From contig NZ_JAFIFD010000038.1 of NCBI RefSeq assembly GCF_020832205.1, positions 62,001 through 126,000 on the forward strand: a stretch of 64,000 nt of DNA. The letters run 5' to 3'. Positions 24,249 through 32,852 of the stretch are shown here, in pieces. The position numbers and the translations under genes were made by a program. The first letter of the stretch is position 1. The number at the start of each line of letters is the position of its first letter. Below the pieces are notes generated by a model. It was given only the letters and a program-made list of their open reading frames with translations. It had not been told where the DNA came from and searched no databases. This DNA comes from Exiguobacterium sp. GTDB taxonomy: Bacteria > Bacillota > Bacilli > Exiguobacteriales > Exiguobacteriaceae.

Positions 24249-25376
24249 GGCTTGCAGTTGTTTCGTGACCGCTTCTGAAGCCGGGACGAACGGATAGTCG
24301 AGGTCTCGGGCGACCGCCTCGTACGTGACCGTCCCATCGATGACGTTCAACCCTTTGAGGAGCGCCGCATTTTCACGGAGAGCCGGGAAGACGCCTTTTT
24401 GCGCGCACTCGATGATATACGGCATCGTCGCGTTCGTCAAACCGAGCGTCGACGTGCGTGGGACCGCGCCTGGCATGTTGGCGACCGCATAATGTTGAAC
24501 CCCGTAGCGCTCATACGTCGGCGCGTCGTGTGTCGTGATATGGTCGATTGTCTCGCAAATCCCGCCTTGGTCGATGGCGACGTCGACGATGACCGAACCA
24601 GGTGACATTTGTTGAACCATCTCTTTTGTGACGAGCTTTGGCGCTTTGGCGCCCGGGATGAGAACAGCACCGATGACGAGGTCGCTCTCGGCGACTTGCT
24701 TGGCGATGTTGTAACTGTTCGAGATAAGCGTGTTGATCGTGTTCCCGAACTGATCATCGATTTGACGAAGCCGGGCCGGGCTGATGTCCATGAGTGTCAC
24801 GTTGGCTCCGAGACCGATGGCGATACGGGCCGCGTTCGTTCCGACGACACCGCCGCCGATGACCGTCACGTTGGCACGCGGGACACCTGGGAGACCAGAC
24901 AAGAGGATGCCTTTCCCGCCATGCGGCTTCTCTAAAATTTGAGCACCGATTTGTGCGGCCATCCGTCCGGCTACTTCACTCATCGGCGTGAGGAGCGGAA
25001 GCGTCCGGTCGACTTCGACCGTTTCATAGGCGATGGCGGTCATGCCTGACTCGACGAGCGCTTTCGTCAGTTCCGGCTCGGCTGCAAGGTGCAAGTACGT
25101 GAAGAGCGTCAAGTCGCTGCGGAAATAGCGGTACTCCGTAGGTTGCGGCTCTTTCACTTTGAGTGCTAGCTCGACGTGGTTCCAAACGTCTGCCGCCGTA
25201 TCGACGATCGTCGCACCGGCGTCGACATATTCGATGTTCGTGAAGCCGCTCCCGATACCGGCTTCCGTTTCTACGAGCACGTCATGTCCGAGTTCCGTCA
25301 ACACCGCTGCCCCCATTGGCGTCAAAGCGACGCGGTTCTCGTTATTTTTAATCTCTTTCAATACCCCGATTTTCAT
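24246..25376 (-). CDS. ald: Alanine dehydrogenase
   Basis: NAD-dependent oxidative deamination of L-alanine to pyruvate and ammonia. A 376-residue protein. Catalytic residues K75 (LALKVKEPQ) and H96 (FTYLHLA) occupy the family positions, and the NAD loop is [20 protein letters not shown] (about 168-187). AAAGGGG lies 8 bases before the ATG. A probable promoter with -10 TATACT is at 25423-25451, and a TTTGTGA-N4-TCACAAA palindrome lies about 75 bases upstream of the expected transcription start. The same palindrome overlaps the promoter of the adjoining PucR-type regulator, which suggests AdeR-like activation by alanine. Confidence 0.96.
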   Translation of the reverse strand: MKIGVLKEIKNNENRVALTPMGAAVLTELGHDVLVETEAGIGSGFTNIEYVDAGATIVDTAADVWNHVELALKVKEPQPTEYRYFRSDLTLFTYLHLAAEPELTKALVESGMTAIAYETVEVDRTLPLLTPMSEVAGRMAAQIGAQILEKPHGGKGILLSGLPGVPRANVTVIGGGVVGTNAARIAIGLGANVTLMDISPARLRQIDDQFGNTINTLISNSYNIAKQVAESDLVIGAVLIPGAKAPKLVTKEMVQQMSPGSVIVDVAIDQGGICETIDHITTHDAPTYERYGVQHYAVANMPGAVPRTSTLGLTNATMPYIIECAQKGVFPALRENAALLKGLNVIDGTVTYEAVARDLDYPFVPASEAVTKQLQA

Positions 25377-25422
25377 GATCCGTTCCCCTTTCGATCTGTT
25401 GACACAATTTGTTCACACTTCT

Positions 25423-25451
25423 AGTATAGACCGTTCCGAAAACGCTGTCTT
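25423..25451 (-). promoter_or_regulatory. Probable ald promoter
   Basis: Minus-strand AAGACA, 17 bases, TATACT. The weak -35 fits a promoter that needs an activator. Confidence 0.55.
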
Positions 25452-25482
25452 TAGCCTGCATTCTAAAAACGAAGACCCCCGC

Positions 25483-25500
25483 TTTGTGAAAAATCACAAA
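25483..25500. promoter_or_regulatory. Putative PucR/AdeR operator upstream of ald
   Basis: TTTGTGA-AAAA-TCACAAA, a perfect inverted repeat, is centred near -75 relative to the inferred ald start. The repeat is also part of a hairpin just after the regulator's stop codon, so it might additionally act in RNA. Confidence 0.65.
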
Positions 25501-25508
25501 AGCGAGAG

Positions 25509-26732
25509 TCAGTCGTCTTGACGATATTGTCCGGCTTTGATCGCCAAATAGATGGCGGCCCGTTCCGGGAGCGAGACGCGGGTAATTTGCGTCAACTCTT
25601 CGATCCGCCGGACCCGGTACAGCACCGTGTTCGGATGAATGTGAAGATGGGCCGCGACTTGCTTCACGTTGCCGTCGAAATAGAAGTACCATTCGAGCGT
25701 CGTCACGAGTTCGGTTTGGTGAGCGTGATCGTAAGCGTGCAGCCGTTCGAGCGTCGGATGCGTCTCGAGCCGGAGGCCGATCAGGCGAGCGAGATCGGGA
25801 ACGAGTTGATAAATGCCAATCTGCTCGAACGCGCGTGCGGCGGCAAGCTCGAGAGGGAATTTCCGGCGCAGTGAGGTCACACGTCGCGCTTCCTCGGCCG
25901 CGTTATAAATCGTCTCGCTTTCGAAGAAACGGCGGCTGATCCCGAGGCGAGGTTCCGCTTCGGGAAACTTGTCCCCGAGCTGGGCCTCGAACCGTTCGGC
26001 CCATTCAACGAGCGCCGTCTCTTCTTCGGACAGCTCTGATTTCATGTAGTGCCAGACGAGCAGCTGTTGCCCGTCAATCGCTTGGAGGACGACTTCGATC
26101 GCCTGCTGGGTCGCGAGTACGTAAAAAAGCCGTTCCGCGAATTGCGGGGTGATCGGTTGCAAGCAATCAATGACCGTCAATCGGCTTGCCACAGCGATCG
26201 GTGCGATTTCGTTCAACCGTTCGTGTTGCGACAGGCTGAGTGTCGGCGTGGCCAAAATATCCAAGAAGAAACGCTCTAGTTCAGCGTCGATGCGTCGTTC
26301 GTGCATCGCGATCGTCATGAGCAGCTTCTTGGCGATGTTGGCGCCTTCTTGTAAGACGGTGAGCTCTTGTTCAGAAAACGGGTGCGTGCGAGCCAAACTC
26401 CAAATATAGCCGAGCACCTCGTCTTGTTGTTTAATGACGACGGCGGCCCGTTCCCCGAGCCCGACCGAAAGGCGGGCTGGAATGACGACCGGTTCGTCGC
26501 GATCGATCACGTTCTGCAAGATCCCGCTCTCCCACAAGTCTTCAATGACCGCTTCCGGGACGCGCCGTCCGATGATGGTCGCGATTCGAGCCGGGTCCGT
26601 CGAGTCGGGATGCGTGCTGTAGGCGATGAGTTGATGGTGGCGGTTCTCGATCGTGATCGGGGCGCGGATCGCTTGACCGATCGCTTCAGCGAGCGTGTCG
26701 AGTGACTCATAAGACTTCTGCAAAAAAGGCAT
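25509..26732 (-). CDS. adeR: PucR family transcriptional regulator, probable activator of ald (AdeR-like)
   Basis: A 407-residue regulator. The N-terminal half is a GAF-like sensor region (PITIENRHHQLIAYS... VVIKQQDEVLGYIW). The C-terminus is the PucR helix-turn-helix HLHIHPNTVLYRVRRIEELTQI. In Bacillus subtilis a PucR-type protein, AdeR, activates ald. Here the gene lies directly upstream of ald on the same strand, and both promoters carry the same palindrome; the name rests on this context. AGGAGG is 7 bases before the ATG. The palindrome overlapping its own -35 suggests autoregulation. Confidence 0.82.
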   Translation of the reverse strand: MPFLQKSYESLDTLAEAIGQAIRAPITIENRHHQLIAYSTHPDSTDPARIATIIGRRVPEAVIEDLWESGILQNVIDRDEPVVIPARLSVGLGERAAVVIKQQDEVLGYIWSLARTHPFSEQELTVLQEGANIAKKLLMTIAMHERRIDAELERFFLDILATPTLSLSQHERLNEIAPIAVASRLTVIDCLQPITPQFAERLFYVLATQQAIEVVLQAIDGQQLLVWHYMKSELSEEETALVEWAERFEAQLGDKFPEAEPRLGISRRFFESETIYNAAEEARRVTSLRRKFPLELAAARAFEQIGIYQLVPDLARLIGLRLETHPTLERLHAYDHAHQTELVTTLEWYFYFDGNVKQVAAHLHIHPNTVLYRVRRIEELTQITRVSLPERAAIYLAIKAGQYRQDD

Positions 26733-26752
26733 GTCGATTCCTCCTCACTTTG

Positions 26753-26781
26753 AGTATACCGTCTTCATTGTGAAAGTTCAC
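26753..26781 (-). promoter_or_regulatory. Probable adeR promoter
   Basis: Minus-strand TATACT (26753-26758), with a poor -35 (GTGAAC) that lies inside the palindrome at 26767-26784. Confidence 0.5.
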
Positions 26782-26784
26782 AAA
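26767..26784. promoter_or_regulatory. Putative PucR/AdeR operator upstream of adeR
   Basis: TTGTGA-AAGT-TCACAA has the same half-sites and the same 4-base spacing as the site before ald, here over the -35 region. Confidence 0.65.
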
Positions 26785-26823
26785 AAGATGGTGGAGGAAG
26801 GCGACATGCCTTGCATCATTAGA

Positions 26824-27240
26824 TTAGATAGGGAAAAACAAACCAACGACGAGACCGAGCAAGGCGCCGACGATGACTTGGAACGGCGTATGGCCGACAA
26901 GTTCATTTAAGATCGGGGTCTCATGCTTGATGCCTTTAAAGTAGTCGTTCAACAAGCGGGCTTGGAATCCGACCGCTTGGCGGACACCGGTCGCATCGTA
27001 CATGACGATCGTCGCGAAAATCAAGGCGAGGGCGAACATACTGGAGTCGAGCCCTTCCATTCGGCCGATCACGGTCGCTAAAGCGACGACGGTCGAAGAG
27101 TGGGAGCTTGGCATGCCGCCAGAGGCAAACATGATTTGCAGTTCGAAATCTCTCGTTTTAATCAGTTCGGTCACTAGTTTTGCCGCTTGGGCGATAAACC
27201 ACGCAAGCAGGGCGGCGAGTAAAGGTTCGTTAAACAGCAA
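26824..27240 (-). CDS. Divergent PAP2 family membrane protein (YuiD-like)
   Basis: A protein of about 138 residues with four hydrophobic helices. The conserved block ASGGMPSSHSSTVVALATVIG and the MYDATGVRQAVGFQA segment match the YuiD/DUF212 group of divergent acid phosphatase/vanadium-haloperoxidase proteins. These keep the SHS of PAP2 phosphatases, but activity is unproven. The ORF track runs to 27318, but homologues start near LLFNEPLLAALLAW. A TTG at 27240 lies 10 bases after AGGA, and a GTG at 27249 is the alternative. A TATAGT box lies upstream. Confidence 0.78.
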   Translation of the reverse strand: MLFNEPLLAALLAWFIAQAAKLVTELIKTRDFELQIMFASGGMPSSHSSTVVALATVIGRMEGLDSSMFALALIFATIVMYDATGVRQAVGFQARLLNDYFKGIKHETPILNELVGHTPFQVIVGALLGLVVGLFFPI

Positions 27241-27315
27241 TCGATTCACTTCCTGTCTGACAATAGTATCTTCACTATACCCGATTCTCGTCATCGATAG
27301 ACGTAAAGATTCTGT

Positions 27316-27352
27316 CAAAAAAAGCGCAAGAGGTAAGGTCCTCTGCGCTTTC
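27316..27352 (-). terminator. Terminator of trhO
   Basis: Minus-strand AAAGCGCAGAGG / CCTCTTGCGCTTT hairpin followed by seven T. Confidence 0.88.
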
Positions 27353-27365
27353 TGGTCGATTTTTG

Positions 27366-28307
27366 TTACCCGACGACGCCTTCAGTCTCCTGAAGTTTAT
27401 CCGCGATATTCTCGATGATATAGCGGTTGCGTGGATGCTCCTGGCACTCTTTCGAGCATGAACGCATTTGCTTCGGTTCACACTCTTCACAACAGAAATG
27501 CTGGGCATTACACACCGGGTTGGCACAATTCACGTAACGGACCGTCTTCGTGCCGCAGTGCATGCACGCGGATACGACCGATGGATTGACCGTGTTGACC
27601 GGGACGTTGATGCGCTCGTCAAAGACGTAAAGCTCACCTTCCCAATCTTCACCTTGTGTGGCTTCGTCTTTTCCATACATGGCGACGCCGCCTTTTAAGT
27701 GGAAAATGTTGTCGTGACCTTGGTCACGCATATATGCGGTAAATTTCTCGCAACGGACGCCTCCGGTGCAATACGTGAGTAAGGTTTTCCCTTCGTAGAG
27801 GTCCTTGTTCTCTTCGAGCCAATCTGGCATGTAACGAGAAGCCTCTACATCGATCTTGATCGCATTCTTAAAGTGACCAAGGTCGTATTCGTAGTTGTTA
27901 CGAACGTCGAGGATGACGACATCGTCGCGATTCATCATCTCTTTCCATTCTGCCGGTTCGAGGTATGCACCGTGCTGTTTCGGCACGTCAAACTCGCCGT
28001 CAAAGCGCCACGTCACGAGCTCTTTCTTGTGACGGACAAAAATTTTCGAGAACGCATGCTCGTCGACTTCATCGATTTTGAACTCGATGTCGCTAAAGAG
28101 GGGGTTCGCCTTTAAATCAGTCATGTATTGCTCGGTCTGTTCCCAAGTACCAGAGCACGTCCCGTTGATTCCTTCAGAAGAAATCAAGATCCGTCCTTTG
28201 ATGCCGAGGTCCTTACAATACTTGAGGTGCTCTTGTGTGAGCGTTTCTGGGTCTTCGATGTTGACGTACTTATAATACAGCAAGACCCGCATTGGTTTTG
28301 TTTCCAT
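27366..28307 (-). CDS. trhO: tRNA uridine(34) hydroxylase, rhodanese domain protein
   Basis: A 313-residue TrhO (YceA/YbfQ family), which hydroxylates U34 of tRNAs as a step to methoxyuridine. An N-terminal acylphosphatase-like region (about 1-95, KGRILISSEGINGTCSG) precedes a rhodanese domain with the active-site cysteine in TYCTGGVRCEK (about residue 180). A C-terminal cysteine-rich region follows, with zinc-finger-like pairs CMHCGTKTVRYVNCANPVC and FCCEECE. AGGGGAG is 8 bases before the ATG. It is a single-gene unit with its own terminator. Confidence 0.9.
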   Translation of the reverse strand: METKPMRVLLYYKYVNIEDPETLTQEHLKYCKDLGIKGRILISSEGINGTCSGTWEQTEQYMTDLKANPLFSDIEFKIDEVDEHAFSKIFVRHKKELVTWRFDGEFDVPKQHGAYLEPAEWKEMMNRDDVVILDVRNNYEYDLGHFKNAIKIDVEASRYMPDWLEENKDLYEGKTLLTYCTGGVRCEKFTAYMRDQGHDNIFHLKGGVAMYGKDEATQGEDWEGELYVFDERINVPVNTVNPSVVSACMHCGTKTVRYVNCANPVCNAQHFCCEECEPKQMRSCSKECQEHPRNRYIIENIADKLQETEGVVG

Positions 28308-28530
28308 GTTATTACTCCCCTGTGTTCAGTTTTTTGCAGGAAAACGAACGTTGGGTTGTGTCGTTCGACGAATGGGCTTGCCTGCAACCACAAGTCCATT
28401 ATTATATGATAGATATCACAGCGAAATTTCGCAAATACTTTTTAATTTTTTTTGAACTCGGCAGGGGGATGTGTCCTGTGGCACGAATTCGGGTAAAACA
28501 GAGTAACGAAAGCTGAAGGTGGAAACTGAT

Positions 28531-29175
28531 ATGCTCACATCTCTCGAACAGTGGATCATCCAATTGATTAAATGGCTTCAAGAGTTGCCGGGAGGGCCGT
28601 GGGCCGGTCTCGGCGCCCCTTTTTTAGAAGCGATTTTCCCGTTTCTTCCACTTGTCCTCATCATTTCAGCGAACGCGGCAACATACGGATTCCTGCTCGG
28701 TGCGTTATTATCATGGGTCGGCAGTTTGCTCGGGACAATTCTCGTCTTTTCTGCGGTGCGGTACGTGTTCCGAAAACCGATGACGCGTTGGCTCGAAAAA
28801 CATAAGAAAGGTGTCTACTGGCTCGAACGAATCAATCATATGAGCCCGGTTTCGCTCGGGTTCTTGTACTCGTTACCGTTCATCCCGGTCAGTTTGATCA
28901 CGTACTTACTCGCGCTTATTCAAATGCCGCTCCGGACGTTCATCATGGCGGCCGGGTTTGGGAAATTGCTCGTCGTGTTGATTTTCTCGGTGATCGGTGA
29001 CCAATGGGAAGAGTTCATCCAAAGCCCGTTCCGCCTGTCGATGCTCGGTCTGTTGTTGCTCGTCCTTTGGGCGATCAGCCGTGGACTCGAAGAACTTCTC
29101 AAACGGCGTGCCTTCAAAAAACGGAACGAGTTGCTCAAACGTGAAATCGAAGCAAGACGCAAAACGACCTTTTGA
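28531..29175 (+). CDS. TVP38/TMEM64 family (VTT domain) membrane protein
   Basis: A 214-residue polytopic protein with a VTT/SNARE-associated (DedA-superfamily) core. The re-entrant segments FLEAIFPFLPLVLIISANAATYG and YSLPFIPVSLITYLLALIQMP are characteristic. VTT proteins are thought to move lipids or lipid-linked substrates across membranes; the substrate is unknown. The C-terminus is a basic cytosolic tail (KRRAFKKRNELLKREIEARRK). The ORF-track GTG at 28519 overlaps the ribosome binding site GAAGGTGG; the ATG at 28531 is preferred. The stop codon is embedded in the terminator stem. Confidence 0.83.
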   Translation: MLTSLEQWIIQLIKWLQELPGGPWAGLGAPFLEAIFPFLPLVLIISANAATYGFLLGALLSWVGSLLGTILVFSAVRYVFRKPMTRWLEKHKKGVYWLERINHMSPVSLGFLYSLPFIPVSLITYLLALIQMPLRTFIMAAGFGKLLVVLIFSVIGDQWEEFIQSPFRLSMLGLLLLVLWAISRGLEELLKRRAFKKRNELLKREIEARRKTTF

Positions 29176-29200
29176 AGCCGAGGCTTCAAAAGGTCGTTTT
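29161..29200. terminator. Bidirectional terminator overlapping the VTT gene stop
   Basis: AAAACGACCTTTTGAAGCC pairs perfectly with its complement over 19 bases. The TGA of the upstream gene lies in the left arm. Confidence 0.93.
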
Positions 29201-29202
29201 TG

Positions 29203-30486
29203 TCAGGCCTGCTTCTTGAAACGCGGGAAATTGAAGACGATAGCAAGTCCGCCGCAGATGAACAAGAGAAACGGGTAAAACATGTACGGCACGAGAGCCG
29301 GTGAGGCCGTGTTCGTCAACTCGGCGGCGATGAGCAGTTGTGCCCCATAAGGCAAGAGACCTTGCACGCCACACGAGAAGATATCGAGCACGCTCGCCGA
29401 TTTCTTACGCTCGATGTCATACGTGTCGGCGATGTTCGCCGCAAGCGGTCCGGCGACGAGAATCGAAATCGTATTGTTCGCCGTGGCGACGTTCGTCGCA
29501 CTGACGAGCCCGGCGATGCTCCACTCGGCACCGGCCCGTTGTTGAATCCGGGCGGTGAGGGCGTCTCGCAAATAAGTGAGCCCTCCGTTATGCGAGATGA
29601 GTCCGACGAGCCCGCCCATGAAGAGTGTCAAAATCGAAATCTCCGCCATGCCGATCATCCCGTCGGCCATCGCCGTGACGAACGCCGTCACGGACAAACT
29701 GCCGTCTAACAATCCGATGATGCCGGTCAAGGCGATCCCTCCGAGCAAAACGAGGATGACGTTTAATCCTATCAAGGCGAGGGCGATGACGGCGAGATAA
29801 GGGATGAGCTTGTACCATTCGAAAGCAGCGACTTCAATCGTCGATTCCCCGCTCGATAAGACGGCGAGTAGAATCGTTGTGATGACGGCTGCCGGCAAGA
29901 CGATCCAAAAGTTTGTGCGGAACTTGTCGCGCATATTCGTCCGTTGCGTCCGCACTGCTGCGATCGTCGTATCCGAAATGAACGACAAGTTGTCCCCGAA
30001 CATGGCGCCGCCGACAACGGCAGCTGCCGCGATGGCGATATTGACACCACTTTCTTCATGGATGCCGAGCGCGATCGGTGCGAGCGCCGCGATGGTCCCG
30101 GTTGACGTGCCCATCGCCATGGAAATGAAGGCCGCGATGACGAACAGACCGCTCAAGAGAAGGGACGGCGGTAGTAACGTGAGCGCCGCATTGACGGTCG
30201 CGTCAATCGCTCCGATCTCACCGGCGACGTTAGAGAACGCTCCGGCGAGGAGGAAGATGAAGATCATAATCAAAATGCCTGGGTTGCCCGCACCTTGCGC
30301 GATGCGTTCGACGGTTTGCGTGACGCTCCCTTTCGTCATCATCGCTGCGACGATCAAGGCGATGAGTGCCGCGATCAAGACAGGGAATTTATAAAAGTCA
30401 CCGTAGTAAATCCCGGCCCCGATGAAGAAAGTAAGGAAGACGAGTAAAGGCAAGAGTGCCCATTTGTTTGCAGTTGGTTGTTCCAA
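29203..30486 (-). CDS. NhaC-family transporter under a SAM-I riboswitch, probable methionine transporter (MetT type)
   Basis: A 427-residue protein with about 11-12 membrane helices of the NhaC antiporter superfamily; the motifs AMGTSTGTIAALAPIA and GGAMFGDNLSFISDTTIA are conserved in the group. A SAM-I riboswitch controls the gene, and NhaC-family members inside S-box regulons have been proposed to be methionine transporters (MetT). That makes methionine uptake more likely than Na+/H+ exchange, by inference. The ORF track starts at an ATG (30504) without a ribosome binding site; the TTG at 30486 is 6 bases after GAGGTG and is my choice. Confidence 0.78.
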   Translation of the reverse strand: MEQPTANKWALLPLLVFLTFFIGAGIYYGDFYKFPVLIAALIALIVAAMMTKGSVTQTVERIAQGAGNPGILIMIFIFLLAGAFSNVAGEIGAIDATVNAALTLLPPSLLLSGLFVIAAFISMAMGTSTGTIAALAPIALGIHEESGVNIAIAAAAVVGGAMFGDNLSFISDTTIAAVRTQRTNMRDKFRTNFWIVLPAAVITTILLAVLSSGESTIEVAAFEWYKLIPYLAVIALALIGLNVILVLLGGIALTGIIGLLDGSLSVTAFVTAMADGMIGMAEISILTLFMGGLVGLISHNGGLTYLRDALTARIQQRAGAEWSIAGLVSATNVATANNTISILVAGPLAANIADTYDIERKKSASVLDIFSCGVQGLLPYGAQLLIAAELTNTASPALVPYMFYPFLLFICGGLAIVFNFPRFKKQA

Positions 30487-30510
30487 TCGTTTCACCTCAT
30501 TCATAGAAAT

Positions 30511-30543
30511 AAAAAAGAGAGCCCTTCGAAAAAGGCTCTCTCC
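30511..30543 (-). terminator. Riboswitch-controlled terminator
   Basis: Minus-strand GAGAGAGCC / GGGCTCTC hairpin followed by six T, about 25 bases before the transporter start. It is the expression platform of the SAM-I element. Confidence 0.88.
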
Positions 30544-30556
30544 ATGTAAGAAGCGC

Positions 30557-30655
30557 CTTTTTCATCTTTCAAGCACGTGCTTGCTGGATTTGGCACAGGT
30601 TCCCCGCTGCCGAGACGTCACAGGGCCAGTCCCTCAGTCTCTCTTGATAAAAAAG
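30557..30655 (-). ncRNA. SAM-I (S-box) riboswitch
   Basis: The S-box core is complete: TTATCAAGAGAG, then GAGGGACTGGCCC, then GGCAGC, CCAAATCCAGCAAG and the closing CTTGAAAGATGAA. P1 pairs CTTTTTTATC with GATGAAAAAG, with one wobble. A terminator follows. High SAM should end transcription before the NhaC-family transporter. Confidence 0.95.
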
Positions 30656-30667
30656 TCGGATGATTTA

Positions 30668-30673
30668 ATTATA
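30668..30673 (-). promoter_or_regulatory. -10 element of the SAM-I leader
   Basis: Minus-strand TATAAT about 13 bases before the riboswitch. The -35 at 17 bases (CAGATA) is poor. A second possible promoter, TTGACA-N17-TAGGTT, begins at 30715. Confidence 0.5.
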
Positions 30674-30717
30674 AGACACGTTCCCTAACCTATCTGTTTC
30701 GAACCGGTTTGTCAATA

Positions 30718-30747
30718 GAAAATCCCCACGCTGTGTGAGCGTGGGGA
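30718..30747 (-). terminator. Terminator of the diguanylate cyclase gene
   Basis: Minus-strand TCCCCACGCT-CACAC-AGCGTGGGGA followed by TTTTC. Confidence 0.9.
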
Positions 30748-30751
30748 CGGG

Positions 30752-32431
30752 TCAAGTCGTCAAATAGTTGTAGTGGGCGACTCGGTTGCGCCCGGCATAC
30801 TTACCGCCGACGTATAACGCCCGGTCCGCGTTACGAATCGTGTCATCGAGTCGTTTGTCACCGAACGCTTGAATCGTGTCGACCCCGATTGAGGCGGTCA
30901 CTTGGATATCGATTCCGTCGACATGGAACGGTTTATCCTCAATCTTTTGGCGGATGCGCTCAGCGATTTCGACGGCTTGGTCGACGTCGCAGTGATTGAG
31001 CAACAAGATGAACTCTTCTCCGCCGTAACGGGCCGCAAAGTCCTCGGTCCGCAACGCCTGGCGGATGCGCCGGCCAAACTCTTGGAGGACGCCGTCGCCG
31101 ACTTGATGGCCATGCGTGTCGTTGATTTTTTTGAAGAAGTCGATATCAAGCATCGCGACCGAGATCGGATACATGGAGGCGTCTGAAATTTGCTGAATCC
31201 CGTATTCATAAAATGCCCGAGCGTTCGCGAGGAGCGTCAAGCTGTCCGTCCGGCTCTCCGTAAAGAGGCGATCCCGTTCGTGGCAACGGCTGATCGTTCG
31301 ATTGAACGACTTGAGCAGTTTGACGATTTCGCGCTGGATGATCAGCGGGTAGCCGTAGACGTGCTCGCCTGCCATGACGATCCACGTGCGAATCCCCTCG
31401 ATTTCTTCGGAGCGGACAGAGATGAAGCTATGGTAATCGTCGTGGAACTCATCTGACATCGGTGCGTCCCATTCAAAACGCATCTCATACTCGACGGACG
31501 ATTCGTTCGGATACGTCGAATCGAGCAAATCGAAGACGCGTGGGCGTTCAATCGGTTGCCGCGTCTTTAAATCGAAATAGAGCGAGCGGTCGAACAGCGT
31601 GAACTCGACGTAGCCGGCGTCATATTGATTCAACCGTTCACATTGGCTGAGGAACACTTCGATCGCTTGCGCCTCACTTTGCGACAGCGACACGGCTTCT
31701 TTTGCTTCATCGTATTGTTCGATGAGTGACTTGAACGCGTCTTGCCGTCCTTTTTGAATCAACAGTCGTTTGATGAAAAACGTGAGCGCGGCGGCGATAC
31801 TGCTGACGACGAGCAAGTTCGTCTCGCGGAAGAAAGAAGCCGCGAAGATAAAGACGAGGCTGACGATATACGTGTAAAACGCGATGCTCAAGAAGTCGCG
31901 GACAGGCACGTCGACCCGGAACCACCAACCGACTTGGTATTTCTGGACGACCGTGTTAAAGATGATAGCGGCAATCAACCCGGCGACGGGGAGAAACGAT
32001 TCTTGCGTGTAAAAGCCGAGTCCTGTCTCACCGCCGAGCGCCAAGTAGACGCTGGCCGGAATCGCTAGTTCTAAAAAGGAGGTGATAGCATTCCACGGAT
32101 ACGTGAAGCGGAAGCGCCGGAGCGCGACGCGCGGCTTCAAATTGACGAACTGGAAGACGAGCAACCCGATTTGGTTGACGAACAACGCCGTCTCAAAGTC
32201 AAAGAATAAAAAGATGATCAGGACGATACTTTCAGAAAATGTGAAATAGATGCCTTTGCGCTCGATGGAGTCGAGTTGGAAGATGATGACGAGCAGGGCG
32301 ATCAAGATGAACGGCAGCGGCTCAATGGCCGGCGTATTCAACACGCCAGTAGCAAACAATGTAATCGTCAAAAGTACAAAAGCACTCCAAATACCCCAGC
32401 CGAGGGCAGACATCTTACGGAAATGGTTCAT
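30752..32431 (-). CDS. Membrane diguanylate cyclase (GGDEF)
   Basis: A 559-residue protein that makes c-di-GMP. Six or seven membrane helices occupy about residues 10-225. A linker follows (about 225-385) that looks like a divergent sensor domain with a coiled start (YDEAKEAVSLSQSEAQAIEVF). The GGDEF domain (about 390-555) has an intact active site RYGGEEF. The inhibitory I-site RTED lies exactly five residues before GGEEF, so product inhibition is expected. No EAL domain is present. AGGAGGGGCC precedes the ATG. The YajQ protein at 35152 belongs to a proposed c-di-GMP-binding family. Confidence 0.9.
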   Translation of the reverse strand: MNHFRKMSALGWGIWSAFVLLTITLFATGVLNTPAIEPLPFILIALLVIIFQLDSIERKGIYFTFSESIVLIIFLFFDFETALFVNQIGLLVFQFVNLKPRVALRRFRFTYPWNAITSFLELAIPASVYLALGGETGLGFYTQESFLPVAGLIAAIIFNTVVQKYQVGWWFRVDVPVRDFLSIAFYTYIVSLVFIFAASFFRETNLLVVSSIAAALTFFIKRLLIQKGRQDAFKSLIEQYDEAKEAVSLSQSEAQAIEVFLSQCERLNQYDAGYVEFTLFDRSLYFDLKTRQPIERPRVFDLLDSTYPNESSVEYEMRFEWDAPMSDEFHDDYHSFISVRSEEIEGIRTWIVMAGEHVYGYPLIIQREIVKLLKSFNRTISRCHERDRLFTESRTDSLTLLANARAFYEYGIQQISDASMYPISVAMLDIDFFKKINDTHGHQVGDGVLQEFGRRIRQALRTEDFAARYGGEEFILLLNHCDVDQAVEIAERIRQKIEDKPFHVDGIDIQVTASIGVDTIQAFGDKRLDDTIRNADRALYVGGKYAGRNRVAHYNYLTT

Positions 32432-32529
32432 GGCCCCTCCTATGTGGGAAAATCGAATATGTATCGTAAAAAATTCGGCATCAGCAGGCGCGAGTCCTGC
32501 CTATTCCTCATAATGGCGGAATTCTAGCA

Positions 32530-32558
32530 TTGAGTCTATATGAATTATCCTCTATAAT
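32530..32558 (+). promoter_or_regulatory. Sigma-A type promoter of the argS leader
   Basis: TTGAGT, 17 bases, TATAAT, about 30 bases before stem I. Confidence 0.75.
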
Positions 32559-32589
32559 GAAATTGCTTTTCAACCACATAGACGAAAGT

Positions 32590-32820
32590 CGATGAAAAAG
32601 AGAGTAACGACCGTTTAGTCAACAAAGCGACCTAGGGATTGGTGAGAGCCTGGGCTGACAGACGTCGCGAAACGCACTTTTGAGATGCTATCCGAAACGA
32701 GTAGGCGTAGCCGGGGGACCCCCGTTATCACCGATAAAGCGGTCTGCGTCAAGCAGGCAAGAAGAGTGGTACCGCGGGCCATCCCGTCTCTTTGCATCTG
32801 TGCAAAGGGCGTTTTTTTTA
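32590..32820 (+). ncRNA. T-box riboswitch, arginine-type specifier, upstream of argS
   Basis: The T-box AAGAGTGGTACCGCGG (32762-32777) is followed by a terminator built on CTTTGCA / TGCAAAG and a T run (to 32820). In stem I the 5' side of the specifier loop has AGTA (32603). On the 3' side GAAACGCA gives specifier CGC (32673-32675) plus the conserved A, which reads tRNA-Arg and fits the downstream argS. The apical part has the GGGATTGGTGAGAGCC pattern common in T-box stem I. Uncharged tRNA-Arg should allow read-through. Confidence 0.88.
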
Positions 32821-32852
32821 TGTAACGATTGATCATTTAAGGAGGAATAATA

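Noticed and set aside
25483-25500. CRP/Fnr-type site
   Set aside because: The half-site TGTGA/TCACA is CRP-like, but the spacing is 4 bases rather than 6, and the same 4-base spacing recurs at the PucR gene, so a PucR site is more likely.
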